The position numbers were made by a program, and so were the translations under genes. The notes beneath the pieces are model-generated. The model was not told where the DNA came from and ran no database searches. It saw only the letters and a program-made list of their open reading frames with translations. Shown here piece after piece: positions 17,712-26,750 of a stretch of DNA of 64,000 nt. Location of the stretch: positions 4,906,049-4,970,048 of the forward strand of contig OY282352.1 of the NCBI GenBank assembly GCA_958295495.1, in the 5' to 3' direction. This stretch comes from an uncultured Latescibacterota bacterium (GTDB lineage Bacteria > Latescibacterota > UBA2968 > UBA8231). Numbering within the stretch: position 1 is the first letter of the stretch; each line of letters opens with the position of its first letter.

Positions 17712-18959
17712 TCACGACCCCAACCGGCGACCGGCGAGAACGCCACTAGCCCAAGCCCAGTGGAAGTTAAATCCCCCCAAGTCGGCGTGAATGTCAACCA
17801 TCTCGCCGGCAAAATACAAACCGGGCACCAAAAAGGATTCAAGCGTATCGGGATTGATGTCCTCGGTGCTCACGCCCCCGATCGTCACTTCGGCGTAGTC
17901 AAAGGGCCTCGGGCCGCTGACCGCGATCGGCCAATTGGTCAGGTGCTGGGCAAGCCGCCAGCGCGCGCCCTTGCCGAGTTGATCGACCCGCTGCGCCGCG
18001 TCAAAACCCAGATGATCCAAGAGGGGCCGCACCAATTTACTGGAAAGCAGGCCGGCGAAACTCAGCTCGAGCGAGCGCTGGGGATGGCGCTGCCAGCGCT
18101 CTTTGAGCAATTGGCCGATTGCTTCCAAGCTGCGGCCGGGGAAGAAATTGACCCAGAGCACGGCGCGCTTCGCCCTCAACTCGGGCACCAAGCGAGCGCT
18201 GAGGTTTAATATGGCAAACCCGGAGACCCCGTATTTTGTAAAAAGCAAGTCGTCTGTATCAACGGCCTCGCGCCCTCCTTTGAGCGCGACGCGCACTTCG
18301 GCCCGGACCTTGAGCCCCTGCATGCGGGCGACGTATTTCTCCGGGCTGATTAGCGGCACTAACCCAGGCTTGAGGTCTGTCAGCCGGTGTCCCATGTTCA
18401 CGGCCAAGTCCATGCCCGAGCGATCGGCTCCCAAGCGGGCGAGGCTGACGCCGCCGCTGGCCAATATCACGCGCGCTGCGGTATAGCGCTGCCCCTCGGC
18501 GTCGCGCAACTCAAAGCGAGATGTATCAGGGGCGCGGCCCATACCCACCACCTTGGCATCGGTTTCGACGCGGACGCCTAGGTAGCGCAGGCGATCCGCG
18601 AGCAAATCGACGACCGACTGCGCTTGATCCGAAACTGGAAAGAGGCGCTGCCGTTTTTCTTCGCGGAACTCAATCCCTAGATCGGCAAAAAACGCCAACG
18701 TTTCCTCTAAGCGGAATTGGTCGAGCGCACTGCGGACAAAGCGCGGATGCGTACCGTGGTAGTGCCTGAGGTCGTCCGCCGCCCTATTGGTCAAATTGCA
18801 ACGCCCATTGCCCGAAATCAATATCTTCCGCCCTAATTTTCCGCTACCTTCGAGCAGGGTCACCCGCTCGCCCGCCTCGGCGGCAACAATCGCCGCTAAC
18901 ATCCCAGCGGCCCCACCTCCGACCACTATGCAATCCCTTGATCTCAAACCGGTTTCCAT
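17712..18959 (-). CDS. NAD(P)/FAD-dependent oxidoreductase, HI0933/BaiN family
   Basis: The 415-residue flavoprotein begins with an FAD-binding GGGAAGMLAAIVAAEAG and the family signature GSGKLGRKILISGNGRCNLTN. Other markers are ASGGVSLARLGADRSGMDLAVNMGH and, at the end, FAGEMVDIHADLGGFNFHWAWASG. BaiN-type proteins are the only characterised relatives; the physiological substrate here is unknown. The gene lies 39 nt upstream of the MocA-like gene and has its own promoter at 18986-19014. Confidence 0.88.
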   Translation of the reverse strand: METGLRSRDCIVVGGGAAGMLAAIVAAEAGERVTLLEGSGKLGRKILISGNGRCNLTNRAADDLRHYHGTHPRFVRSALDQFRLEETLAFFADLGIEFREEKRQRLFPVSDQAQSVVDLLADRLRYLGVRVETDAKVVGMGRAPDTSRFELRDAEGQRYTAARVILASGGVSLARLGADRSGMDLAVNMGHRLTDLKPGLVPLISPEKYVARMQGLKVRAEVRVALKGGREAVDTDDLLFTKYGVSGFAILNLSARLVPELRAKRAVLWVNFFPGRSLEAIGQLLKERWQRHPQRSLELSFAGLLSSKLVRPLLDHLGFDAAQRVDQLGKGARWRLAQHLTNWPIAVSGPRPFDYAEVTIGGVSTEDINPDTLESFLVPGLYFAGEMVDIHADLGGFNFHWAWASGVLAGRRLGS

Positions 18960-18985
18960 ATAACTAAAGTTACTATAAAAACAAT

Positions 18986-19014
18986 AAGATAGGACATTTT
19001 TGTTCCCCGGTCAA
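18986..19014 (-). promoter_or_regulatory. Sigma-70 promoter for the HI0933-family gene
   Basis: Minus strand TTGACC (19009-19014), 17-bp spacer, TATCTT (18986-18991), about 26 nt upstream of the ATG. It sits back-to-back with the rightward promoter at 19031-19059. Confidence 0.6.
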
Positions 19015-19030
19015 ACCAAGCACCTTCACC

Positions 19031-19059
19031 TTGACATGACCTCGTTTATTCTCTATGTT
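19031..19059 (+). promoter_or_regulatory. Sigma-70 promoter for the glycosidase-like gene
   Basis: TTGACA (19031-19036), exactly 17 bp, TATGTT (19054-19059). Transcription would start near 19066, 39 nt before the ATG at 19105. An AACTTT-GGAA-AAGTT dyad lies in the leader. Confidence 0.65.
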
Positions 19060-19104
19060 GTCTAACTTTGGAAAAGTTAAAAACGCGCTGAGTCAGGATA
19101 TTCC

Positions 19105-21432
19105 ATGGCAGACCTCACAGGAGCGGCGACGGCTACGGACGAGCAACCGCTCGCGTCCACTAGCCAGAGCCAACCTTCGATTTTTCCCGCGCTCCACCAA
19201 GAAGTCGAAACCTCAATCCGCAAAGAGGGTATTTCCTTTGTCTTTGAAAGCCGCTCTGTCTCTGCCGTCGTCCAATTTATCTACACGCCAATTGATGGAA
19301 CCTTCGCCGATATCGAGGTAGAAGTCAACAACAGCGACCCGATCAAACCGGCCGGAGATGGCGGGATTGCCGTGGAAATGGGCGGCTCAGTCTGGCCGGC
19401 TAACAGTGAAGAAGTAGAGCGGCACTTCATCTCCTGCGAGCAAGTCGGCGATTGCGTCGAGGCCCGCTGGCAGTGGAAGTTAGGGGAAGAACAAGCCAAC
19501 TTCCTCTACCGGTTCCGCATCAGCGGCAAGTCCCTCGTCGTGGAAATCGAGGGCGGGCACGGCAAGGGTACCGGCCTTTCGCTCGGCCGAGTCACCGGGG
19601 CCTTGCATCCGCGCCTGATCACCATCCCTTATTTCAACTTCGGCGACAACTATCCGCGCATCCTCTGCACTGCGGGCTATTTCTTGTCTAGCTTCGTGGA
19701 TTGGCACTACTCGCGAGCTTCCAGCCTGTACGCCCCATCCGAAGTAGAATCTCAGCGCCTCGTCCAGCTCAACGGCGGCTGTAGCTACGCCAGCCAAGGC
19801 GACGGCAAGCGCAGCGATTTTCAGGAGCGCTGGCTCATAACAGTCTCCACCCAATACGAAGAAGTCCTCCCGTCCTTTTCCGCGGTTGAGGTTGAGCCAA
19901 GCGAAACGCTGGCCGATTGGGTCTGGTACAACATCCCCTATATCGACGCCTCCCAAGAAAGCTACGTCGAGCTGTACGAGAACATGCGCCAACTCAAGCT
20001 AATGGGCATTGATCACCTGCTGATCAATCACCCCAGCGAGACTTGGCACGATGGCGACGGCGACGCCACGCTCGTGGTGGAAGGGGCCGCGGCTAAAGGT
20101 GGCGAAGATGCCCTCGGCGAGTACCTCGAGGCCCTGGCGGATTTGGGCTATAAAACCAGTCTCCAAGTCAACTACCGCCACATCGCCCCTACCAACTCCT
20201 ATTGGCACTCCGAACTGGCGGCCCAACTCGCCGATGGGACGCCGACGCCGACCGGGCCTGGGCTCTATTTGCTCAAGCCGTCCGAGGCACTGGCACGCGC
20301 CCCCGAACACGCGCACACCATCATCGACAAATACCCTTGCGACGCGCTGTACGTAAGCGAACACGCCGAAATCCCGCCTTGGGAATTCAACGACTTCGGC
20401 GCCGCGGCAGCAACCGGCCACTTGGCGAGCGGCTATGCCCTGCAACAGGGCGTCCTTCGCTCCCAAGCTCAAGCCGGCTTGGCCATCGGGAGCGGCGGCA
20501 ATCACTGGCTCTACGCCGGCGTCCTGACCGGCTACCTCGCCCGCATGGTCGGCGCCGACCCCAGCCGCATCCCGCCGCTGGTGGACTTCGACCTGCAAAA
20601 TCTCCATACCCTGGAGACCGATGCGGGTCTGGGCACCATCGACCAGTACTTTGCCGGGCACATCCCCCAAGGCGAGAAACACAGCCGCAGTGCCTATCTC
20701 GACCGCTATCTCGCCGCTACCGCGGCCTTTGGCCACGCCTGCTTGCTCCCCGACCCGCTAGAGTGGGGCATCGCTTCTACAGTCAAGTCCTATTACATGC
20801 TGCGCGAACTGCAAAAGCACTATCTCCGCGTCCCTGTTCGCTCCATCGCCTACTGCCACAACGACCAGTTTTTGGCTACCAATGACGCGCTGCTTTCCGA
20901 CGCACTTGCCCAAGGACAGGTGCGGGTGACATACAGCAATGGCCTCGAAGTCTATGCCAACCTCGGCTGGGAGCAACCTTGGACCGTCAACCGGAATGAT
21001 GTAGCCTATCACCTGTCCCCAGGCTCGTTTTGCGCTTGGAAGGACTCATCCCTGCTGGTCTATTCGGCCAACGCTGGCTCGGGGCACATAGACTACGCCT
21101 CTTGCGAGGACTATTTGTTCATCGATACCCGAGGGCAACAGGGGCAGTTTGGCCCGGTAAAGCTCGACGGGGCCGTCGTCATTAAAGAGCGCAAATGGGA
21201 AATCGACCTAGTGCCCTTTGGGTGCCAAGCCGATATAGTACTCGACGTAGGACACTACTGGCCAGACCGCAAACTGCCCCCATTGCGCCTTTTGGCCTTC
21301 AAGTCCGAGGACGAGGAGCCCGACATCTATCGGGCCGACATGGAAAGGGACCACGTCCGCTTCAAACCGCTTGAGGATGTGGTCACCTATCGCATTGCCC
21401 TGCCCGAGTGGATGGTCGAACCCGGCCGCTAG
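19105..21432 (+). CDS. Large glycoside-hydrolase-like protein, family not recognised
   Basis: A 775-residue protein without signal peptide. I see three regions: a beta-rich N-terminal part (about 20-280; e.g. VVQFIYTPIDGTFADIEVEV, WRYRFRISGKSL-like strands), a central part with alternating helices and strands and many acidic/aromatic clusters (about 290-600; MGIDHLLINHPSETWHDGDGD, TSLQVNYRHI, YVSEHAEIPPWEFNDFGA, GGNHWLYAGVLTGYLARM), and a beta-rich C-terminal part. This resembles sandwich / TIM-barrel / sandwich glycosidases, but I cannot assign a GH family or catalytic pair. AGGA precedes the ATG. hemE follows 4 nt after its stop, so they are probably co-transcribed. Confidence 0.5.
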   Translation: MADLTGAATATDEQPLASTSQSQPSIFPALHQEVETSIRKEGISFVFESRSVSAVVQFIYTPIDGTFADIEVEVNNSDPIKPAGDGGIAVEMGGSVWPANSEEVERHFISCEQVGDCVEARWQWKLGEEQANFLYRFRISGKSLVVEIEGGHGKGTGLSLGRVTGALHPRLITIPYFNFGDNYPRILCTAGYFLSSFVDWHYSRASSLYAPSEVESQRLVQLNGGCSYASQGDGKRSDFQERWLITVSTQYEEVLPSFSAVEVEPSETLADWVWYNIPYIDASQESYVELYENMRQLKLMGIDHLLINHPSETWHDGDGDATLVVEGAAAKGGEDALGEYLEALADLGYKTSLQVNYRHIAPTNSYWHSELAAQLADGTPTPTGPGLYLLKPSEALARAPEHAHTIIDKYPCDALYVSEHAEIPPWEFNDFGAAAATGHLASGYALQQGVLRSQAQAGLAIGSGGNHWLYAGVLTGYLARMVGADPSRIPPLVDFDLQNLHTLETDAGLGTIDQYFAGHIPQGEKHSRSAYLDRYLAATAAFGHACLLPDPLEWGIASTVKSYYMLRELQKHYLRVPVRSIAYCHNDQFLATNDALLSDALAQGQVRVTYSNGLEVYANLGWEQPWTVNRNDVAYHLSPGSFCAWKDSSLLVYSANAGSGHIDYASCEDYLFIDTRGQQGQFGPVKLDGAVVIKERKWEIDLVPFGCQADIVLDVGHYWPDRKLPPLRLLAFKSEDEEPDIYRADMERDHVRFKPLEDVVTYRIALPEWMVEPGR

Positions 21433-21436
21433 CGCT

Positions 21437-22468
21437 TTGTCCGCTCCGTCCGCCCCCTTTCTCCAAGCCTGCCGGGGCCAAGTGCCGGCGACTCCTCCCA
21501 TCTGGATCATGCGCCAAGCTGGCCGCATCCTCAAGCCGTACAGAGTGCTGCGCCAGCGGCACGGCTCCCTACTCACACTTTTCAAAACTCCCGAGCTCGC
21601 CGCTGAAATTACCCTCATGCCGGTCGATCTGCTCGGGGTCGATGCGGCCATTCTCTTTACCGACCTGGTGACGCCCTTAGAGGCGCTCGGCTGCGAGCTG
21701 ACCTACGCACCCGGCCCGGTTTTCGCCCGCCCGATCCGCTCGGCTGCCGACATCGACGGCCTCCGCAACCCCGTCCCGGAGGACGACCTCGCCTACGTCT
21801 TAGAAGCCGCGCGGCTAGCGCACGACGCCCTGCCGCCGGCCGTCCCGCTCATCGGGTATGCCGGTGGGCCTTTTACCTTGGCCACTTGGCTAGTGGAAGG
21901 GGGCCATGCCAAGGACTTTCCCGCTTTCCGCCGCATGATCCATAGCAACCCCACTCTCGCCCACCGGCTACTCAACCTGCTCAGCGACCTCATCGGCCGC
22001 TTCTTGCGCGCCCAGATCGAGGCTGGGGCCCAAGCGGTCCAGCTCTTCGACACTTCCATTGGCTTGCTGTCCCCGGCGCAATTCAACGAATTCGCCCTGC
22101 CCTATTTGCAGCGGGTTTGCCGCAGCCTCGCACCGCTGAATGCTCCGGTCATTTACTTTCCGCTCGCCGGGGCGCAAAACCTGTCTTGCTTTGGCCGCGT
22201 CGGGGCGCACGTCCTAAGTCTCGATTGGCGGATCGATTTAGATGCGGCTTATGGATTGTTCGGGGACACCATGCCTTTACAGGGCAATCTGGATCCCTGC
22301 GCCCTCTACGGCTCGGAGGCGAGCATTACCGCCGCCGCCCAGCGCATTCTAAAGCAGGGCCGGGGCCGCCCTCACATCTTCAACTTGGGGCACGGCGTCT
22401 ATCCAGACACGCCCTCTGAAAAGGTCAAATTGTTAGTGGATGCGGTACACCAGGTTGTGCAAACTTGA
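21437..22468 (+). CDS. hemE: Uroporphyrinogen decarboxylase
   Basis: HemE removes four carboxyl groups from uroporphyrinogen III in haem synthesis. Signatures are PPIWIMRQAGRILKPYR (the RQAGR loop), AAILFTDLVTP with the essential Asp, GYAGGPFTLATWLVEGG with the active-site Tyr, LFDTSIGLLSP, and NLGHGVYPDTP with the late His. No ATG is in the right place; TTG at 21437, directly after the stop of the preceding gene, gives 343 residues, the usual length. An ATG at 21377 would add residues antisense to family alignment. Pairing of haem synthesis with a glycosidase-like gene looks positional rather than functional. Confidence 0.88.
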   Translation: MSAPSAPFLQACRGQVPATPPIWIMRQAGRILKPYRVLRQRHGSLLTLFKTPELAAEITLMPVDLLGVDAAILFTDLVTPLEALGCELTYAPGPVFARPIRSAADIDGLRNPVPEDDLAYVLEAARLAHDALPPAVPLIGYAGGPFTLATWLVEGGHAKDFPAFRRMIHSNPTLAHRLLNLLSDLIGRFLRAQIEAGAQAVQLFDTSIGLLSPAQFNEFALPYLQRVCRSLAPLNAPVIYFPLAGAQNLSCFGRVGAHVLSLDWRIDLDAAYGLFGDTMPLQGNLDPCALYGSEASITAAAQRILKQGRGRPHIFNLGHGVYPDTPSEKVKLLVDAVHQVVQT

Positions 22469-22481
22469 AAGGGTGCGGCGG

Positions 22482-22718
22482 ATGGAAAGCATGGAAGGTA
22501 AAGAAAAAGGCATGACGCGACGGCACACCTTTTTCTGCATCAACAAAGAGCGGCACACGGCTTCGTCCAAGGTCATCGACGCCCGGCGCAAGGAGATTAG
22601 CGTCTTCGGTCAGCAGGTGCGCGGCTGGATCGTGACCACCGAAGAGCCGGTCATCGACAAGGACATCTCCCTCGACGAGTCAACGCAAGGCGCAATGCCC
22701 CACCGCGACCCGGAATAG
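22482..22718 (+). CDS. Small hypothetical protein (78 aa)
   Basis: Begins 14 nt after hemE in the same direction. The product is charged and soluble (MTRRHTFFCINKERHTASS, ISVFGQQVRGWIVTTEEP). I recognise no family. ATG 22482 follows a purine-rich GAAAGGG; a later ATG at 22512 is also possible. The convergent gene starts its stop codon 10 nt downstream. Existence rests on tight spacing and reading-frame length only. Confidence 0.4.
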   Translation: MESMEGKEKGMTRRHTFFCINKERHTASSKVIDARRKEISVFGQQVRGWIVTTEEPVIDKDISLDESTQGAMPHRDPE

Positions 22719-22727
22719 CACTAGTCC

Positions 22728-23210
22728 TCAGCGCCCCCAAGAGAATTTGTTTTCCAACCAAGTACCGATTTCCCGCGGCGGGTCGTTCCACTTTTCGCCT
22801 GGGCCGAGAAATTGCCCGCGGACATCCTCGTTGGCGTCAAAGCTCGACCACAAGTCCGGGAACTCGTCGTGGATCAAGGCCTCTACTTGGTCGCTTATGC
22901 CCTGCGCGTGGTAGGAAATTACATCGTCGGCTTCGCTCTTGCCCAGCTCTTCGGTCAGATGCTTGGCCATCCCGCTACTGGCGACAAAGGTAAATTCAAT
23001 CGCCGAGTCTTCGGTCAGCTTTAGGTCGATGCGGTAGGCCGGATAGCTCAGTTTTAACCCCAATACGGACAGTTGCAACTGCAACCACTCAACTTCGGTG
23101 ACCTCGCGCGTACTATTCAGGGTGCTCCAGTGCAATTCAGCCCGAACCCCTAGGGGACTTAACAGGACCAACGCGAGGAGCGAACATATCGCCGTGCGGC
23201 TCAATGGCAT
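22728..23210 (-). CDS. Secreted hypothetical protein (160 aa)
   Basis: The N-terminus MPLSRTAICSLLALVLLSPLGVRAELHW is a clear Sec signal peptide with probable cleavage after VRA. The mature part is mixed alpha/beta with no recognised motifs (WLQLQLSVLGLKLSYPAYRIDLKL, FTFVASSGMAKHLTEELG). ATG 23210 is preceded by AAGGCGG; a longer open frame to 23339 is rejected because it would hide the signal peptide. It sits downstream of the CBS/zinc-ribbon gene on the same strand with a 49-nt gap. Confidence 0.6.
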   Translation of the reverse strand: MPLSRTAICSLLALVLLSPLGVRAELHWSTLNSTREVTEVEWLQLQLSVLGLKLSYPAYRIDLKLTEDSAIEFTFVASSGMAKHLTEELGKSEADDVISYHAQGISDQVEALIHDEFPDLWSSFDANEDVRGQFLGPGEKWNDPPREIGTWLENKFSWGR

Positions 23211-23259
23211 TGCACAACCGCCTTTCAAAAAACTGGAGCTAGCCCGGCGGCCAACTCCC

Positions 23260-23778
23260 TCAAGCTGCGGAGGAAAAGTTCTCTTCGATAAAACGGACGA
23301 TGTACCTAAACGAGACCAAGCCCACCGGGCGGTCGTCATCGTCCAACAGCGGCACGTGGCGGAAGCCGTGGATGCTCATCAAATGCAGGGCGTGCTGCAC
23401 GGCCGCATCGGCTTTGAGCGCGGTGGGCTGCGGCGTCATCAGGCTCTCGACCGCGATCTGTTCCAGATTGCCGATCAAGCCCGCCACCCGGTAGAGGACG
23501 TCGCGCTCGGTAAATATGCCGATTAGCCGCCCGCTCTCGCCGGTCACCAGCACGCAACCGACGTGCCGCTCCTTGAGCAGCGAGATGACCGCGGCCAACG
23601 AGGTGGTCGGCGACACGCAGACCAACTCCTGCGGATTGAGCGCGGAAAGCGGCTCGGTGAAAATTTCCTTGAACTCCCCGCTCCCCCAATCTTGGTACGC
23701 TTCGCTCAGGCTCTGGCCGCACTCCGCGCAGAGCTCGACTCCAGAGATATTGTCGTGGGAACACGAAGGGCAAATCAA
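23260..23778 (-). CDS. Zinc-ribbon plus two CBS domains, TTG start
   Basis: The 172-residue protein starts with a zinc ribbon (CPSC...CAECG within the first 20 residues) followed by a CBS pair: SPTTSLAAVISLLKERHVGCVLVTGESGRLIGIFTERDVLYRV and the second repeat LKADAAVQHALHLMSIHGFRHVPLLDDDDRPVGLVS. CBS pairs bind adenosine nucleotides such as AMP/ATP. The only sensible start is TTG 23778, with AGGAGAAGAG just upstream. It is 11 nt downstream of the oxidoreductase beta gene, so it probably belongs to that operon as a regulatory partner (inference). Confidence 0.75.
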   Translation of the reverse strand: MICPSCSHDNISGVELCAECGQSLSEAYQDWGSGEFKEIFTEPLSALNPQELVCVSPTTSLAAVISLLKERHVGCVLVTGESGRLIGIFTERDVLYRVAGLIGNLEQIAVESLMTPQPTALKADAAVQHALHLMSIHGFRHVPLLDDDDRPVGLVSFRYIVRFIEENFSSAA

Positions 23779-23789
23779 GGGCTCTTCTC

Positions 23790-24809
23790 CTATTCGACGA
23801 CCCAAGTATCGCCCGCGCCAAACAGGGCCGCGAGGTCGGCCGCGCCCCGCTGTTGGGTCGTCGCGGCGATTTGGTCGAACAGCAACTCGGTGTAGGTCGG
23901 CCTGTCGAGGGCGCGCAAAACGCCAAAGGGCAGCGGCAGCAACGGGTATTCCATCCGGCTGAGCATATAGGCGTAGCTGGCATTTTCGCGCCCTTCGCGA
24001 TGGACGACCAGCTCGTTTGGGGCCGCGTCGCCGAGCGCGACGACCTCGGGCTCGGTGCCGTTCATGCGGATGCCTCGATCCCGATCCTTCCCAAAGACGA
24101 GAGGCTGTCCCTCCTCCAAAAACACGATATTGTCGTCGCGCACGTCCGAATCCGTGGTGTGCTTCCAAGCCGTGGGGTTGAGCACGACGCAGTTTTGGTA
24201 AATCTCGACAAAGGCCGCGCCCTTGTGTTGGGCCGCTCGTCTGAGTACGTAGCTCAGGTGCTTGGTATTGGTGTCCTGCGTGCGGGCGACAAAGGTCGCT
24301 TCGGCACTCAGCGCCACGGATATCGGGTTGAGCGGATAGTCAATCGACCCCATGGGGGTGGACCTAGTCCGGTGCCCTAGCAGCGAGGTCGGCGAATACT
24401 GGCCCTTGGTAAGCCCGTAGATGCGGTTGTTAAACAGAATAATTTTCAGATCGACATTGCGCCGGAGGCTGTGCAGGAGGTGATTGCCCCCAATCGAGAG
24501 CCCGTCGCCATCGCCGGTGATGACCCAGACGCTCAAATCTGGGTTGGCCGTCTTGATTCCCGTGGCGATCGTGGGCGCGCGCCCGTGGATCGAGTGAATG
24601 CCGTACGTATTCATGTAGTAGGGAAAGCGGCTAGAGCAGCCGATCCCGGAGACGAATACGATGTTTTCCCGCGGGACCCCCGCTTCGGGCAACATCTTTT
24701 GCATCTGGGCCAAAATCGCGTAGTCGCCGCACCCGGGGCACCAGCGGACCTCTTGGTCGGAAACAAAATCCTTGCGACTCAACCCAGTTTCTACAACTGC
24801 TTCGGCCAT
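23790..24809 (-). CDS. 2-oxoacid:ferredoxin oxidoreductase, beta subunit
   Basis: The 339-residue subunit binds thiamine diphosphate: RWCPGCGDYAILAQMQ (N-terminal CxxC region), GIGCSSRFPYY, ATGIKTANPDLSVWVITGDGDGLSIGGNHLLH (GDG...N TPP motif) and FNNRIYGLTKGQYSPTS. With the alpha subunit it oxidatively decarboxylates a 2-oxoacid (2-oxoglutarate or pyruvate class) to acyl-CoA, reducing ferredoxin. GGGAGAG precedes the ATG. It lies 15 nt downstream of the alpha gene. Confidence 0.93.
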   Translation of the reverse strand: MAEAVVETGLSRKDFVSDQEVRWCPGCGDYAILAQMQKMLPEAGVPRENIVFVSGIGCSSRFPYYMNTYGIHSIHGRAPTIATGIKTANPDLSVWVITGDGDGLSIGGNHLLHSLRRNVDLKIILFNNRIYGLTKGQYSPTSLLGHRTRSTPMGSIDYPLNPISVALSAEATFVARTQDTNTKHLSYVLRRAAQHKGAAFVEIYQNCVVLNPTAWKHTTDSDVRDDNIVFLEEGQPLVFGKDRDRGIRMNGTEPEVVALGDAAPNELVVHREGRENASYAYMLSRMEYPLLPLPFGVLRALDRPTYTELLFDQIAATTQQRGAADLAALFGAGDTWVVE

Positions 24810-24824
24810 CTCGCTCTCCCTACT

Positions 24825-26699
24825 TTAGCTTAGCACTTGGCGAATTTTGGCGGCCACTTCCCGAATTTGGAAGGGGCATCCCTGAACCTTGTTCAGCTTG
24901 ACGACGCGCACTGGGAAGTGCGCTTGGAGCAACAGGGCCAATTGGCCTAAGTTCAGCTCGGGCACCAACACCTGCTTGTAGCGACCAAGCGCGTTGCCAA
25001 GATTGCGGGGAAACGGGTTCAAATAGCGCAGGTGCGCGTAGGCCACGTCGAGCCCCTCGCCCTGCACTTGCTCAACGGCGGCGCGAATGGCGCCGTAGGT
25101 CCCCCCCCAGCCTAAGACCAGCAGGTCCCCTTGCTCGGGTCCGGTCACTTCCAGCTCGGGAATGTAGTCGGCAATGCCGCGGATTTTGGCGGCCCGGGTG
25201 TGGACGATGCGCTCGTGGTCTTCGGGCGCGTAGGAAACATTGCCCGTCACATCCTGTTTGCCCAAGCCACCGATCCGGTGCTCCATCCCGGGCGTCCCCG
25301 GCAAGACCCAAGGCCTGGCCAAGGTCTGCGGGTCGCGCATGTAGGGTTGGTAGTCGTCGGGATCGGTGTACGGCTCGGCATCAATGGCCGCGATTGAATC
25401 CGGGGCTGGTATTTTCCACGGCTCAGAGTTGTTGGCCACGTACCCGTCGGACAGGAGAAAAACCGGCGTCATATAGCGAATGGCAATGCGGAATGCCTCA
25501 ATGGCCATGTCGAAGCATTCGCCCGGGGTCGCCGGAGCAATGACCGGGATTGGGCTTTCGCCGTTGCGTCCGTAGAGCACCTCCAGCAAATCGGCCTGCT
25601 CGGTCTTGGTGGGCAAGCCCGTGCTGGGACCGCCGCGCTGGACGTCAATGACCACCAGCGGCAGCTCCATAACTACGGCCAAGTTGATCCCCTCGCTTTT
25701 GAGCGCGATCCCCGGGCCGCTGCTGGCGGTAGCCGCGAGGCTGCCGGCAAAGGCCGCGCCAATCACCGAACCCATGGCGGCGATCTCGTCCTCGGCCTGG
25801 AACGTCCGCACGTCGAAGTTCTTCAGAGCCGCCAAGCCCTCTAGTATGGTGCTGGCTGGCGTGATGGGATACGAGCCGTAAAAGAGCGGTTTGTCGGCCT
25901 TTTGCGCGGCCGTTACTAGCCCCAGAACGAGCGCGTCGTTGCCGGTGATCCGCTTGTACACCCCCGGTTCGACAATCTGCCGCCGCGGCACCGCGACCTG
26001 CGTCTGAAAAGTCTCGGCCGTTTCGCCGTAGTAGTAGCCAGCTTTCAAGGCCCTCGTGTTGGCCGCAACCACCTCGGGCCGGCCGGCGAACTTGGTCTCG
26101 TAGAACTTGAGCGTGTAGTCGAGCGGGCGGTCGAACATCCAGAACACCAAGCCCAAGACAAAGGCATTCTTGCACATGTCCTTCGCTTGATTGCTCATGC
26201 CCTCGATGCCGGCGAGGGCATTGCGGGTCAGGGTGGTCAGGGGGACCGGATGCACGTCGTAGCCGCTGAGGCTGCCGTCTTCGAGCGGGTTTTTCGCGTA
26301 CCCGGCCTTGCGGAGGCCATTGCGGTTGAACGGGTCAGTATTGACGATGATGGTCCCGCCCAGCTCGAGAACGGGCAAATTGGCTTTGAGCGCGGCCGGA
26401 TTCATCGCCACCAGCACTTGGGGCGAGTCGCCAGCCGTGTAGAGATCGTTGGCGGCAAAGTTGACCTGATAGCCGCTCAACCCGGGGATGGTCCCGGCCG
26501 GGGCGCGGATTTCGGCGGGAATGTCGGGAAAGGTACTGACGTCGTTGCCCATCACGGCCGAAGTATTGGTAAATTGCCCGCCGGTTAGCTGCATCCCATC
26601 GCCCGAATCGCCGGAAAATGAGATGACCACAGCTTGGCGCTCTTCTCGCGAGTGCGCTTGCTCGTCCATAGGTGCCGACGGGGCCACGATTTCGACCAT
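24825..26699 (-). CDS. 2-oxoacid:ferredoxin oxidoreductase, alpha subunit (gamma-alpha fusion)
   Basis: The 624-residue subunit has an N-terminal gamma-type domain (FSGDSGDGMQLTGGQFT, FPDIPAEIRAPAGTIPGLSGYQV) fused to the alpha pyrimidine-binding domain (YGSYPITPASTILEGLA, EDEIAAMGSVIGAAFAGSLAATASSGPG, PLVVIDVQRGGPSTGLPTKTEQADL), ending in a domain II (VLGWGGTYGAIRAAVEQ). This arrangement is typical of KorA-like enzymes. AAGGAGGT lies 7 nt before ATG 26699, so I prefer that over the GTG two codons upstream. It heads the oxidoreductase pair, 51 nt after a CBS gene. Confidence 0.93.
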   Translation of the reverse strand: MVEIVAPSAPMDEQAHSREERQAVVISFSGDSGDGMQLTGGQFTNTSAVMGNDVSTFPDIPAEIRAPAGTIPGLSGYQVNFAANDLYTAGDSPQVLVAMNPAALKANLPVLELGGTIIVNTDPFNRNGLRKAGYAKNPLEDGSLSGYDVHPVPLTTLTRNALAGIEGMSNQAKDMCKNAFVLGLVFWMFDRPLDYTLKFYETKFAGRPEVVAANTRALKAGYYYGETAETFQTQVAVPRRQIVEPGVYKRITGNDALVLGLVTAAQKADKPLFYGSYPITPASTILEGLAALKNFDVRTFQAEDEIAAMGSVIGAAFAGSLAATASSGPGIALKSEGINLAVVMELPLVVIDVQRGGPSTGLPTKTEQADLLEVLYGRNGESPIPVIAPATPGECFDMAIEAFRIAIRYMTPVFLLSDGYVANNSEPWKIPAPDSIAAIDAEPYTDPDDYQPYMRDPQTLARPWVLPGTPGMEHRIGGLGKQDVTGNVSYAPEDHERIVHTRAAKIRGIADYIPELEVTGPEQGDLLVLGWGGTYGAIRAAVEQVQGEGLDVAYAHLRYLNPFPRNLGNALGRYKQVLVPELNLGQLALLLQAHFPVRVVKLNKVQGCPFQIREVAAKIRQVLS

Positions 26700-26750
26700 G
26701 CACACGACCTCCTTATAAAAAAGAAAAAATCCTCGATCCGCAGCGCATGC

